NCBI RefSeq assembly: GCF_000526315.1
Contig: NZ_JAFV01000001.1
Location: 248,001-312,000 of the forward strand
Reading direction: 5' to 3'
Length of the DNA: 64,000 bases
Origin: Methylopila sp. 73B
GTDB taxonomy: Bacteria; Pseudomonadota; Alphaproteobacteria; Rhizobiales; Methylopilaceae
The position numbers and the translations under genes are program-made. The notes under the pieces are model-generated. The model was not told the DNA's origin and made no database searches. It saw only the letters and a program-made list of their open reading frames with translations. Shown one piece after another: positions 34,904 through 46,432 of the stretch. Within the stretch, counting starts at the first letter, position 1, and each line of letters begins with the position of its first letter.

Positions 34904-35311
34904 TCAGTAGGTCATCACCGGCGGCAGGGCCTTCGCCTGCCCGATCCACTTCGCAAGGACCTTTTCGGATGGGGCGAGGCGCACCAGACTGCGCCGGGCG
35001 TTCACGTCACGAATGGCCTTCGCCAGGTTCGTGAGGTTGCGGTTTCTCAGATCCTTCACCGTGTCGACGCCGACGGCCGCCAGCAGGTCTGCGTATTCGC
35101 CGCCGACCCCTCTGACCCGCATGAGATCAGCCTTGTTGGCGAAGCTCAGGATCAGGCTTTCGGGAATGCCCGTGGCGGCGGCGAGCGTCTTCCGGCCTCT
35201 GGGGTCCTTGGCCCGGTCGAGCAAGGTCGCGGAGGTTCGCACCCCCGCTTTCTTGAGCCGCTCTGCGCTCTCGGGGCCGACGCCCTCGATCTGCAGAATG
35301 GAATAGGGCAT
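34904..35311 (-). CDS. DUF4332-type protein with tandem helix-hairpin-helix motifs
   Basis: 135 aa, start ATG 35311 with GGAGGG 4 bp upstream. Two HhH-like segments: IEGVGPESAERLKKAGVRT (8-26) and MRVRGVGGEYADLLAAVGVDT (64-84), each followed by a helical stretch. This is the layout of DUF4332 / helix-hairpin-helix proteins, whose role is unknown; the HhH motifs suggest nucleic-acid or nucleotide contact. No signal peptide. It stands alone between folP and the DUF2267-like gene on the same strand. Confidence 0.75.
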   Translation of the reverse strand: MPYSILQIEGVGPESAERLKKAGVRTSATLLDRAKDPRGRKTLAAATGIPESLILSFANKADLMRVRGVGGEYADLLAAVGVDTVKDLRNRNLTNLAKAIRDVNARRSLVRLAPSEKVLAKWIGQAKALPPVMTY

Positions 35312-35418
35312 GAACCCTCCGCTCGTCGTTTGGCGCCGGTCGGGCGCGCTCGCCCTAAGATTATGCGGGGAACGCCACTCAACGCAGAACCAAACCCCAG
35401 CGATGGGCTTCCAGGGCC

Positions 35419-35787
35419 TTAGATGAAGGCTTCGAGGCCGGGGATGGACCCTACGATACGGCCGACGGTCTCCTCGCCGGCCTTCTCGCGGGCGTGGGCC
35501 AGCAACTCCTTGGTCACGACTTGGACCTCCGAGCCGGAAAGTCCGACCGCGGTAAGGGCGTGATACGCGGCCATCGCGCCAAAGCCGGCGAAGCCCTCGG
35601 GTTCGCCGTTCGCGGCTTTCGCGTCGGACAGCGCCTGTCGCGAACCGGGCAGCGCGTCCATCAGGTCGCCGACGGCGTCCGCGGGCGCCTCCTTGTCGAG
35701 GAACACGAGGATGGCCTTCACGGCCGCCGTCGCCGTCGCGGCGTCGATGTGGGCCGCCGTCGACAGCCGCGTCACGAGTTCGTCCAT
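35419..35787 (-). CDS. DUF2267-like small helical protein
   Basis: 122 aa, acidic and helical. It begins MDELVTRLSTAAHIDAATATAAVKAILVFL in two helices, the layout of DUF2267-like proteins (helix, then A-V-x2-V/I-L-x-FL). EAPADAVGDLMDALPG follows and it ends VGRIVGSIPGLEAFI. No enzyme motif, signal peptide or TM. It is divergent from the HerA-like ATPase gene. The family match is by eye. Confidence 0.6.
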   Translation of the reverse strand: MDELVTRLSTAAHIDAATATAAVKAILVFLDKEAPADAVGDLMDALPGSRQALSDAKAANGEPEGFAGFGAMAAYHALTAVGLSGSEVQVVTKELLAHAREKAGEETVGRIVGSIPGLEAFI

Positions 35788-35948
35788 GGGGCCCCGCGAG
35801 GATGGTTTTTGTCGGCCGGATAGAGACCACCTGCGGGCGGCGATGACAAGCGGACCTATCGACGGATGGCCACCCTTGGTGACGCCATGCGGTCATGCCA
35901 CCTTCCGCCCGATGCGCCGGCCGAACCGGCGAGGAGGAGTGAGACGCA

Positions 35949-37517
35949 ATGCTCGACGAGGGCAAGATCTTCATCGGCGCGAGTTTTGACGCCAGCCACA
36001 AGCGGGTGAAGGCGGAAAGTCTCGAGCTGAAGCTCGCAAACCGCCACGGCCTCGTCACGGGCGCGACCGGCACCGGCAAGACGGTCACGCTGCAGGCTCT
36101 GGCGGAAGGCTTTTCGGACGCGGGCGTGCCGGTCTTCGCCTCCGACATCAAGGGCGACCTGTCGGGGGTCGCCGCCAAGGGCGAGCCGAAAGACTTCCTC
36201 CTCAAGCGCGCCCAGGAGATCGGCCTCGAGCCCTACGTGAACGACCAGTTCCCGGTGGTGTTCTGGGATCTGTTCGGCGCGCAGGGCCACCCGATCCGCG
36301 CCACCGTCTCGGAGATGGGACCGCTGCTCCTGGCGCGGCTGATGAACCTCAACGACACCCAGGAGGGCGTGCTCAACATCGTCTTCCGCGTGGCGGACGA
36401 GCAGGGCCTGCTGCTTCTGGATTTGAAGGACCTGCAAGCGCTGCTGGGCTACGTGGCGGAGAACGCCGCGACGCTGACGACCAAGTACGGCAACGTCGCC
36501 AGGGCGACGGTCGGGGCGGTGCAGCGTCAGTTGCTGGTGCTCGAGACGCAGGGCGGCGACGCCTTCTTCGGCGAGCCCGCGCTGGAACTGGGCGATCTCA
36601 TGCGCACCAGCCGCGACGGCCGGGGGGTCATCAACATCCTCGCCGCCGACAAGCTGATGTCGAGCCCGCGGCTCTATGCGACGTTCTTGTTGTGGCTGCT
36701 TTCGGAGCTGTTCGAACAGATGCCGGAGGTCGGCGACCTCGACAAGCCGAAGCTCGTGTTCTTCTTCGACGAGGCGCACCTACTGTTCGACGAAGCGCCG
36801 AAGGCGCTGATCGACAAGGTGGAGCAGGTCGTCCGGCTCATTCGCTCCAAGGGCGTCGGGGTCTACTTCGTGACGCAGAACCCGATCGACGTGCCGGAGG
36901 AGGTGGCGGGCCAGCTCGGCAACCGCGTCCAGCACGCGCTTCGCGCCTTCACGCCGCGCGAGCAGAAGGCGGTGAAGGCCGCCGCCGAGACGTTCCGTCC
37001 GAATCCTGAGCTGAAGACGGCCCAGGTCATCACCGAGCTTGGCGTCGGCGAAGCCCTGGTCTCGATGCTTGAGGGGAAGGGCGTTCCGTCGATCGTGCAA
37101 AGGACCTTGATCCGCCCGCCGGCGGCCCGCATCGGGCCCGTGACGGCGGAGGAGCGGCGCGGCCTGATCCAGAACTCCCCTCTCGCCGGCAAGTACGACA
37201 CGGCGGTCGACCGCGAGTCCGCTTACGAGATGCTGGCGAAGAAGGCGCAGGACACGGTCGCCGCCGATCAGGCCGCGGTCGAGGCAGACGCGGGCGGCAT
37301 CGGCGGAATCTTCAAGAGCATCTTCGGAACGGGCGGCGGGACGCGCAAGACGCTGTCGCCGGGGCAGTCGATCGCCCGCGACGTGACGCGCACGATCGTC
37401 AATCAGACCGCCGGCAACATCGCGGCCCAGATCGGCAAGTCGGTCGCGGGCTCGGTTGGAAGCTCGGTCGGCCGCGCGGTCGTGCGCGGGGTGCTGGGCA
37501 GCCTGCTGCGGCGATGA
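35949..37517 (+). CDS. DUF853-family HerA-like ATPase
   Basis: 522 aa. Start ATG with GAGGAG about 12 bp upstream. Walker A GATGTGKT (residues 38-45, Lys44), [30 protein letters not shown] in the insertion, Walker [40 protein letters not shown] in two blocks, [14 protein letters not shown]. The C-terminal 60 residues are Gly/Val/Ala-rich and amphipathic. The family (Escherichia coli YjgR) resembles HerA/FtsK helicase-type motors but has no assigned role. No nuclease partner (NurA) is adjacent. Confidence 0.88.
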   Translation: MLDEGKIFIGASFDASHKRVKAESLELKLANRHGLVTGATGTGKTVTLQALAEGFSDAGVPVFASDIKGDLSGVAAKGEPKDFLLKRAQEIGLEPYVNDQFPVVFWDLFGAQGHPIRATVSEMGPLLLARLMNLNDTQEGVLNIVFRVADEQGLLLLDLKDLQALLGYVAENAATLTTKYGNVARATVGAVQRQLLVLETQGGDAFFGEPALELGDLMRTSRDGRGVINILAADKLMSSPRLYATFLLWLLSELFEQMPEVGDLDKPKLVFFFDEAHLLFDEAPKALIDKVEQVVRLIRSKGVGVYFVTQNPIDVPEEVAGQLGNRVQHALRAFTPREQKAVKAAAETFRPNPELKTAQVITELGVGEALVSMLEGKGVPSIVQRTLIRPPAARIGPVTAEERRGLIQNSPLAGKYDTAVDRESAYEMLAKKAQDTVAADQAAVEADAGGIGGIFKSIFGTGGGTRKTLSPGQSIARDVTRTIVNQTAGNIAAQIGKSVAGSVGSSVGRAVVRGVLGSLLRR

Positions 37518-37575
37518 GTTGAAAACCGCAGGGCCGCATGCGATCTAGACAAGGCTGGGGTGGAGTGTAGACGCC

Positions 37576-37824
37576 ATGGCCTTTCATGTCAGAGACCCCG
37601 AAACCGACCGCGTGGTGCGCAAACTCGCCGCCGCCAACGGGACCAGTTTGACGGAAGCGATCCGCCGGGCTTGCGAACAAGCGCTAGTTGAAGCGTCAGC
37701 CGGCGCCGAGAGGGAGCGGCGCTTGGCGGCGATTGCAGCGATCCAGCAGCGGGTGGCGGCCTATCCCGACAATCCCGGAGTCGTCCTCGACAAGGCGTTT
37801 TGGGATTCACTGAACGATGAGTGA
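37576..37824 (+). CDS. vapB: VapB-type antitoxin
   Basis: 82 aa. N-terminal ribbon-helix-helix-like part (FHVRDPETDRVVRKLAAANG, then TSLTEAIRRACEQAL) as in the Rv0623/PSK family of VapB antitoxins, and an Arg/Ala-rich middle. The C-terminal segment PGVVLDKAFWDSLNDE would wrap the toxin. It overlaps the toxin gene by 8 bp, the standard antitoxin-first order. Confidence 0.88.
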   Translation: MAFHVRDPETDRVVRKLAAANGTSLTEAIRRACEQALVEASAGAERERRLAAIAAIQQRVAAYPDNPGVVLDKAFWDSLNDE

Positions 37825-38221
37825 GGGCGTCTTCGTCGACGCATCCGCGCTGACGGCCATCCTGTTGCGAGAGCCCGAAGCCAACGACCTGAGTTCGCGG
37901 CTCGTAGGGAGCCAGCAGCGCTTAACGTCGGCGATCGCAATCTACGAGACGGCTCTGGCTGTCGCCTCGCGCAAACGCGTTGCGGTGACTGAAAGCCGAA
38001 GCTACGCGTTGGACCTCGTGCATCAGACGGCGATCGATGTGATCGACGTGACCGCCGAGGTCGGCCGCCTCGCCATCGAAGCCCACGCGCGCTACGGCAA
38101 GGGCACGGGCCACCCGGCGCAACTCAACATGGGCGACTGCTTCGCCTACGCCTGCGCCAAGGCGCATGGCGTCAGCCTGCTCTACAAGGGCGACGACTTC
38201 GCCCACACCGACCTCGCCTGA
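37817..38221 (+). CDS. vapC: VapC-type PIN-domain ribonuclease toxin
   Basis: 134 aa. The acidic PIN active site appears complete: Asp8 (VDASAL), Glu44 (IYETALA), Asp107 (NMGDCFAYA) and Asp126 (YKGDDFAHTDL). VapC toxins cut tRNA or rRNA when the antitoxin is degraded. Antitoxin and toxin reading frames overlap, so they form an autoregulated operon inserted between the HerA-like ATPase and the M20 peptidase. There are no mobile-element ends around it. Confidence 0.92.
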   Translation: MSEGVFVDASALTAILLREPEANDLSSRLVGSQQRLTSAIAIYETALAVASRKRVAVTESRSYALDLVHQTAIDVIDVTAEVGRLAIEAHARYGKGTGHPAQLNMGDCFAYACAKAHGVSLLYKGDDFAHTDLA

Positions 38222-38254
38222 CCGGCGCCTCGCGCCGAAGCTGAAGGATATCCC

Positions 38255-39637
38255 ATGTCCGATCTCGATCGCGCCCTCGCGGCCGCCGACGACAGCCTTG
38301 AGAAAAGTCTCGATCGGCTGTTCGGGCTGCTCCGCATCCCGTCGATTTCGACCGATCCTGCTTACCGGAACGGCTGCCGTGAGACCGCCGATTGGTTGAA
38401 GCGTGAGCTTGCGACGCTCGGCTTCGACGCCGCGTTGCGTGAAACGCCGGGCCATCCCGTGGTGCTCGCGAAGCAGCCGAAGGCGGGGGCGCCGCACGTG
38501 CTGTTCTATGGCCACTACGACGTGCAGCCGGTCGATCCGATCGAGAAGTGGGAGACGCCGCCGTTCGAGCCGCGGATCGCGACGACGAAGGAGGGCAAGA
38601 AGATCATCGTCGCCCGCGGGTCCAGCGACGACAAGGGTCAGGTGATGACCTTCGTGGAGGCGTGTCGCGCCTGGAAGGCCGCGACGGGCGAACTGCCTGT
38701 CGGCGTCACCCTCCTGCTCGAAGGCGAGGAGGAATGCGGGTCGATCAATCTCCCGGGTTTCCTCGACGAGGCGAAGGACGAGTTGGCCGCCGACGTCGCG
38801 CTGGTCTGCGACACGACCATGTGGGGGGAGGGCGCGCCCGCCATCACCTCCTCGCTGCGCGGTCTGGTCTATGAGGAGATCACCGTCCGCGCGGCGGACC
38901 GCGACCTGCACTCAGGCATGTACGGCGGCGCCGCGCGGAACCCCCTTCACGTGCTGTCGAAGATCGTCGCCGATCTCCACGACGCCGACGGCCGCGTGAC
39001 CTTGCCTGGGTTCTACGACGGCGTGCCCGTCGTGCCGGACACCCTGCGCGAGGAGTGGCGCGCCCTTGGTCTCGACGCCACGAAGTTCCTCGGGCCCATC
39101 GGGCTGTCGATCCCTGCGGGCGAAAGCGACCGCATGGTGATCGAGCAGATCCAGTCCCGGCCGACGTGCGACGTGAACGGCATGTGGGGCGGTTACACAG
39201 GAGCCGGCGCGAAGACCGTCATCGCCTCCGAGGCGCGCGCCAAGGTGTCGTTCCGCCTCGTCGGCGACCAAGACCCCTCGAAGGTGAAGCAGGCCTTCCG
39301 CGCCTTCGTGCGGGAACGGCTGCCGGCCGATTGCTCGGTGGAGTTCGAAGGCCACAAGGGGTCGAAGGCGATCCAGCTTCCCTTTGACAGCCCGTCGCTC
39401 GCCAAGGCGCGCGCGGCGCTCGCCGACGAGTGGGGCGTGGCGCCGGTGACCATCGGGTCGGGGGGATCGATTCCGGTGGTGGGCGACTTCAAGCGCACGC
39501 TTGGCCTCGACACGCTCCTGATCGGCTTCGCGCTCGACGACGACCGCATCCACTCGCCGAACGAGAAGTACGACCTCGAGAGTTTTCGGAAGGGCGTGCG
39601 CTCCTGGATCCGGATACTGGCTGCGCTTGCAGGTTGA
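38255..39637 (+). CDS. M20-family metallodipeptidase
   Basis: 460 aa. A two-zinc carboxypeptidase/dipeptidase: FYGHYDVQPVD (His and Asp ligands), GSSDDKGQ (bridging Asp), LEGEEECGS (catalytic Glu and ligand Glu), VCDTTMW, and SPNEKYDLESF near the C-terminus (last His ligand DDRIHSPNE). The central dimerisation lid carries RDLHSGMYGG. The length fits the DUG1/carnosinase-like dipeptidase branch. Cytoplasmic. The exact peptide substrate is unknown. Confidence 0.9.
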   Translation: MSDLDRALAAADDSLEKSLDRLFGLLRIPSISTDPAYRNGCRETADWLKRELATLGFDAALRETPGHPVVLAKQPKAGAPHVLFYGHYDVQPVDPIEKWETPPFEPRIATTKEGKKIIVARGSSDDKGQVMTFVEACRAWKAATGELPVGVTLLLEGEEECGSINLPGFLDEAKDELAADVALVCDTTMWGEGAPAITSSLRGLVYEEITVRAADRDLHSGMYGGAARNPLHVLSKIVADLHDADGRVTLPGFYDGVPVVPDTLREEWRALGLDATKFLGPIGLSIPAGESDRMVIEQIQSRPTCDVNGMWGGYTGAGAKTVIASEARAKVSFRLVGDQDPSKVKQAFRAFVRERLPADCSVEFEGHKGSKAIQLPFDSPSLAKARAALADEWGVAPVTIGSGGSIPVVGDFKRTLGLDTLLIGFALDDDRIHSPNEKYDLESFRKGVRSWIRILAALAG

Positions 39638-39816
39638 GACGCGAGGGGCCCTTGAGTCTTTTGGATCACAGGGGCCCCAACTAAATACCGCCTAACACGT
39701 TCGTGACCCCGCAGGGGTCGCGATTTCTGAACGTTCGTTCATACTGCAGTTGCGAAAAGGACATGCCTCGGCGCGCCGTGCGGGCCGCCCGAGGCCTGCG
39801 TTTCGGAGCAACGGAT

Positions 39817-40824
39817 ATGAATGGACATCGCCTCGCCGGGCTCGCGCTCGGCGTTATCGCCGGGCTATTCGCCCCGCGACCGGGCCTCGCCGACGACCTG
39901 CGCACGAACCAATCTCTGGTCGAAGCCGGGATCTTCCTTGGGCATGCGGAGACCGAGGCGGCCTTCACCCGTCTCGACGCCGATCGGAAGGAGCAGACCG
40001 CCGTGTTGCCGGCGGTCAAAACCTTCGTGGACGTCGGCGCCGCCTCCTATGGGCAGGCGGAGCAGGGCGCTCGCATGGGCTATGGCGGATCGTCGTCTCA
40101 GCTGCGGCTGGGCGTCGACCGGGAAATCTCCAACGGGGTGGTGGTCGGCGTCATGGCCGGCGGCGGGGCGGGCGACGTCTCGTCCGGCGACCTCAGCGGC
40201 GGCACCCTATCCCAGCACGTCGACGTCTACGGACGGGTGAAGCGGGGCTCGCTGTTCGCGAAGCTTCTGTTCGGCGGATCGATCGTGGGTTTTCGCGCGA
40301 TCGACCGCGGGCCGGACGAGTCCCGCACCTTCGGCCGTTCGGTCAGCCGAAACGCTCGGAGCGCGGCGCAGGTCGGGGGCGACGTTTCGGTGCGGGGCGT
40401 CAAGGTCTCGCCCACGCTTGGGGTCGCGCTCTCCGCCAACGCTCTTTCAGGCTACCGCGAAAGTGGGGGAGACAACGCCTTCTCCTACAAGTCGCGGCAT
40501 GCGCAGGCGGCCATCGGCTCGTTCCGGCTCAAGGCCACGCGCGCGTTCCGGATCGACCGGTCGCACAAGGTGGAGCTGCAGGCCTTCGTCGGCGCGGACG
40601 AGATGCTTGGCTTCAGCACGGACGCGCTGCGCGCGACATCCCGGGCGACAGGGGCCATCCGGCAGTCGTGGAAGGGCCAGCCGACCGGCCGTGGGGTGGT
40701 TGGCGGCGTAGGCCTCGGCACGGCGCTCGCCGAGGGCGTCGAGATGAGCCTCAGCTACGACTACGGCGCGCGCGACGGGTTTGCGACGCATGCCGGCCGC
40801 GCGCGGCTCGGCATCTCGTTCTGA
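39817..40824 (+). CDS. exported autotransporter-type beta-barrel protein
   Basis: 335 aa from the ATG heading a signal peptide (HRLAGLALGVIAGLFAPRPGLA/DD). The body consists of alternating strands typical of an autotransporter beta-domain or stand-alone barrel (VVVGVMAGGGAG, YGRVKRGSLFAKLLFGGS, ATRAFRIDRSHKVELQAFVGAD in two blocks). It ends GRARLGISF with a C-terminal Phe, the BAM-insertion signature. No passenger domain is present. The upstream spacer 39638-39816 holds a GACCCC-GCA-GGGGTC hairpin at 39705-39719. Confidence 0.75.
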   Translation: MNGHRLAGLALGVIAGLFAPRPGLADDLRTNQSLVEAGIFLGHAETEAAFTRLDADRKEQTAVLPAVKTFVDVGAASYGQAEQGARMGYGGSSSQLRLGVDREISNGVVVGVMAGGGAGDVSSGDLSGGTLSQHVDVYGRVKRGSLFAKLLFGGSIVGFRAIDRGPDESRTFGRSVSRNARSAAQVGGDVSVRGVKVSPTLGVALSANALSGYRESGGDNAFSYKSRHAQAAIGSFRLKATRAFRIDRSHKVELQAFVGADEMLGFSTDALRATSRATGAIRQSWKGQPTGRGVVGGVGLGTALAEGVEMSLSYDYGARDGFATHAGRARLGISF

Positions 40825-41497
40825 TCACGTCGCCAACAGGCCTGACAGGTCTGAGATCCGGCGCGCGGGCGGAAAGTCGGCGTATTCGTCGGACGCGTCC
40901 GTACGGTTGACCCAGACGGCGCGAAACCCGAACGCCGCGGCGCCTGCGACGTCCCAGCGGTTCGACGACTGGAATGAGATCTCGTGCGGCGAGACGCCGA
41001 ACCGCTCCTCCGCCAAACGATAGGCGCGAGGGTCGGTCTTGTAGGTCTTCAGCCCGTCGACCGAGAGCGTCGCGTCGAGCAGATCGCTCAGACCGGCCGC
41101 CCCAACGGCGGAGGCCAGCATGTCGGGCGAGCCGTTGGATAGGATCGCCGTCTTGGCGCCGTTCGCCTTCAACTCGCGCAGGACGTTCTTCACCTCGGGA
41201 TAGGCCGACAGTTCGAGGTAAGCGGCGAGCAACGCCCGTCGCGCCTCGACCGGCAGTCCGCCGATCCGCGCCGCCGAGCGCGGCCTCCGTCAGGCTCCAC
41301 AAGTCACGGTAGGCGCCCATCAACGCGTAGACCCAGGAGTACTCGAGCTGCTTCGTGCGCCAGATATCCGACAGGCCCTGGGCGTCGGGGCCGATGAGCG
41401 CGGCGTGCCGCATCGTCGCCGAATGCACGTCGAACAGCGTCCCGTACGCGTCGAACACGTAAACAGGAAAGTCGCGAGGCCCTGAAGCGCCAATCAT
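40825..41497 (-). pseudogene. haloacid dehalogenase type II (HAD superfamily), frameshifted
   Basis: The two halves of one protein are in different frames. The N-terminal part (from ATG 41497) has the HAD nucleophile Asp16 in VFDAYGTLFDV and runs to LWSLTEAAL near 41270. The C-terminal part (to stop 40825) reads ARIGGLPVEARRALLAAYLELS, then ILSNGSP, GLKTYKTDPRAYRL and SSNRWDVAGAAAFGF, the (S)-2-haloacid dehalogenase pattern. The junction near 41262-41275 has one extra base or two missing, inside a GGCGGCGCGG run. It is either a true frameshift or a base-call error. The downstream frame alone lacks the nucleophile. Confidence 0.85.
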
Positions 41498-41618
41498 GCC
41501 GCCCTCCGTCGCGGCTGCGCACGCGAGTGCTGCGGCGCAGCGTATCATCCGATTGTCCATCATGGCGCGGAGGCGGCGCTATGGCACGGTCCGGCCGTCC
41601 CCCTAAGTTGAGACAGGC

Positions 41619-43624
41619 ATGACGAACCAAACGACCGAGGCCGCGATGACGCGCGTCGCCACATCTTTCGCCGCAGATTTCGCGACTGCGACCGAAGACG
41701 ACTGGCGTGCGGCGGCCGAGGCGGCCCTGAAGGGGCGCCCGCTCGACTCCGTAATCCACCACCGCACGATGGACGGCGTGGCCGTCGCGGCCATTCGCCC
41801 CCGGAGCGCGCCGTCTCCGATTCCGGGCCGCGCGCCGGGCTCGCGCTGGATCGCTCTCAGCCGCATAGACATCCCCGACCCGGCGGCGGCGAACGCGCAG
41901 GCGCTCGAAGACCTGAACAATGGCGCGTCCGGGCTGGCGCTCGCCTTCTTGACGCCGGGTGACGGCCATGGCGTTGCGGCCGACACGCTGGATCGGCTCG
42001 ATCAGGCGCTCGACGGCGTGCTGCTGGACCTGGCGCCGCTTTATCTCGAGGTCGTGCCCTTCGAGGGCCGCACCGCGGCCGCGCTCGTTGCGGCGCTGAT
42101 CGAGCGGCGCGGCGTCCCTCCCTCCGACACTTACATCTGCTTCGGCGTCGATCTCCTGCGCGATCTCGTTCGCACCGGCACGCTGCCGCGCTCGTGGAGC
42201 GACATGGGCGCGCGCGTGGCGGGCGTCGTCCAAGGTCTGCGGGCGCGGGGCTTCACGGGGCCGGTATTTTCGATCGACGCCCGCGTCGCCCACGGCGCGG
42301 GCGCGACCGACGTGCAGGAACTCGCGGGCGCGCTCGCCTCCGCGACTGAACATGTGCGCGCGCTGGTCGCCAACGGCGTCGACCTCGAAACAGCGGCGGA
42401 CGCCATGTCCTTCGCGTTCTCCTGCGACGCTGACCAGTTCGCCACCATCGCGAAGCTCCGCGCGGCGAGGCTCCTCTGGGCCGCCTGGCGCAGAGAGAGC
42501 GGGCTTCCCGAAAGGACCGTGCACATCCATGCCGAGACCTCGCGGCGCATGATGAGCGAGCGCGCGGCGCACACGAATCTCGTCCGCACCACCATCGCGG
42601 CGTTCGCGGCGGGGGTCGGCGGGGCGGACTCGGTCACAGTGCGGCCCTTCACGGACGCGCTCGGGACCGCGGACGCCGATGCGCGTCGGCTGGCGCGGAA
42701 CGCCCAGGCGATCATCCTGGAGGAGAGCAACGCTCACCGCGTGGCCGACCCGGCCGCGGGCGCGGGCGCGATCGACGGCCTGACCGACGCTCTCGCGGAG
42801 ACGGCCTGGATGCTGTTTCAGCAGATCGAACGGGAAGGCGGCTTGCTCCAGGCGCTGACGTCCGGATCCTGGCAGACCCAGATCGCGGACGCCCGCGCCC
42901 GGCGCCGCGCTGCCGTCGCGACCCGGCGCAGTCCCGTGGTGGGCGTCAGCGAGTTTCCGGAGGCCGCAGAAACGCTCTACGCGTCGGCGTCGCCTCCTCA
43001 GATATCGCGGTCGCCGCAGGTGGCGCCGATCGGTGATGAGATCAGCGAGGACGTCGCCGGCTTCGACGCTCTTGTCGCCGCCTTCCTGACCGGGTCTTCG
43101 TTCGCGGACGTGCGCGCGGCGTCGGCTTCGAAGCCGAGCGTCTCCGCGACTCCGCTGGACCTTGAGCGCGTCGCAGCGCCTTTCGAACGCCTGCGCGCCG
43201 TCAACGAGGCCGCGAGCCCGCGCCCCACGGTTTATCTCGCCCTGGTCGGACCCATCGCCAGGCATTCGGCGCGGGCCGGCTTCGTCCGCAACCTGTTGGC
43301 GGCCGGCGGCCTGATGGCGATCGACAGTCCCTTGGGCGCGACGACCGCCGCGAACGTCGCGGCCTGGACGGAGACCGGCGCGAAACTCGCGATCGTCTGC
43401 GGCGCAGACGACGGCTACGCCGAGACGGGACCGGACCTCGTCGTAGCGCTCGCTGCGGCCGGGGCCGCTGTCTGGCTCGCCGGCCGCCCGAAGAAGGGGG
43501 CCGAGGCTCTTTCCGCGGCGGGCGTCAGCCGTTTCGTCGCGGCCGGCGACGACGCGCTTGCGGTTCTTCACGACGCGACGACGCTCGCGTCCGCTCAAAC
43601 CGCGCCGACCCTGGGAGGCGTCTG

Positions 43625-43628
<4 letters not shown>
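41619..43628 (+). CDS. mutA: methylmalonyl-CoA mutase small (beta) subunit
   Basis: 669 aa. Homologous to the catalytic subunit, but the cobalamin domain has lost the DxHxxG motif ([16 protein letters not shown] at the matching position), as is normal for this structural subunit. TIM-barrel traces: [36 protein letters not shown]-like segment [34 protein letters not shown] further in-frame ATG lies at residue 10. The stop overlaps the GTG of the large-subunit gene by 4 bp. Confidence 0.93.
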
Positions 43629-45784
<2,156 letters not shown>

Positions 45785-45787
45785 CGG

Positions 45788-45819
45788 GCGAGGGGCGGCC
45801 GCGGCGGCGCGCCCCTCGC
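45788..45819. terminator. possible bidirectional hairpin between convergent genes
   Basis: GCGAGGGGC (45788-45796) pairs with GCCCCTCGC (45811-45819), a 9-bp stem with a 14-nt GC-rich loop. It lies exactly in the 40-bp gap between the mutase and SRPBCC stops. There is no U-tract on either side, so intrinsic termination is doubtful. Confidence 0.4.
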
Positions 45820-45824
45820 AAGTG

Positions 45825-46298
45825 TCAGAGCTTCGCCTTCAGCGCGTCGAGTCCGCTGGAATAGATGCCGTCGATGGCCTTCTTGGCGTCGGCTTCGCTC
45901 GCGCCTTTCGGCGTGAACGTCGATGTCCAGAGCACGGTGGAGCCTTTCTTGCCGTCCGCCTTCACCGTGAACGTCGACTTGTAGTCGGCGACAGGCAGAG
46001 GGCTTTCCATGATCGCGTAGCTGTAGCTGCGCGTCTTGGCGCTCCAGGACAGGCGCTTTTCCACGATCGTTCCGCCGCCCTTCAATGACAGCGTGCGGGT
46101 CTTCCCGCCGTCGGCGAGAACGCATTTCTCGATCGCGGGGTGGAATGTGCCGATGCCGCAGAAGTCGGGGGACGCCGTGGTCCAGACCTTCTTCGCGGGA
46201 GCCGCGATGTCGATGCTGCGGGTGACCTCGGCGGCGTTGGCGGAACCGAAAGCCAAAGCTGCGGCGACGCCTGCGCCAAACAGAGTGACGGTGCGCAT
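45825..46298 (-). CDS. exported SRPBCC-fold (polyketide cyclase-like) protein
   Basis: 157 aa with signal peptide MRTVTLFGAGVAAALAFGSANA. The body fits the START/SRPBCC helix-grip fold: EVTRSIDIAAPAKKVWTTAS, WHP-like region GIGTFHPAIEKCVL, RTLSLKGGGTIVEKRL, YSYAIMESPLPVADYKSTF, VLWTSTFTPKG, and a long C-terminal helix ending LDALKAKL. Such proteins bind hydrophobic ligands; the ligand is unknown here. Confidence 0.8.
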   Translation of the reverse strand: MRTVTLFGAGVAAALAFGSANAAEVTRSIDIAAPAKKVWTTASPDFCGIGTFHPAIEKCVLADGGKTRTLSLKGGGTIVEKRLSWSAKTRSYSYAIMESPLPVADYKSTFTVKADGKKGSTVLWTSTFTPKGASEADAKKAIDGIYSSGLDALKAKL

Positions 46299-46432
46299 GA
46301 GACGTTTCTCCAGCGCCGGCGTTCGATGCGCCGGCTGTCGTTGGGATGCGCCCGGCGCTCGCCGGGCAATTTTACCCTACGTCAAATCACAATTGCTGGA
46401 TGTTGCGTCTTTCGCCGAACGACGGCCGCCGC

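Noticed and set aside
35949-37517. HerA-NurA type DNA-end-processing or defence operon
   Set aside because: The ATPase is of the DUF853/YjgR branch and no NurA-like nuclease or other effector is next to it, so a defence call is not supported.
37576-38221. A mobile island carrying vapBC
   Set aside because: Composition matches the flanks, and there are no terminal repeats, integrase or tRNA end nearby.
39705-39719. GACCCC-GCA-GGGGTC hairpin as a terminator of the M20 peptidase gene
   Set aside because: The stem is only 6 bp and no U-tract follows; I left it as a hairpin within the spacer.
41233-41497. A programmed frameshift in the haloacid dehalogenase
   Set aside because: There is no slippery heptamer at the junction, and a gene of this family has no known need for recoding; mutation or base-call error is simpler.
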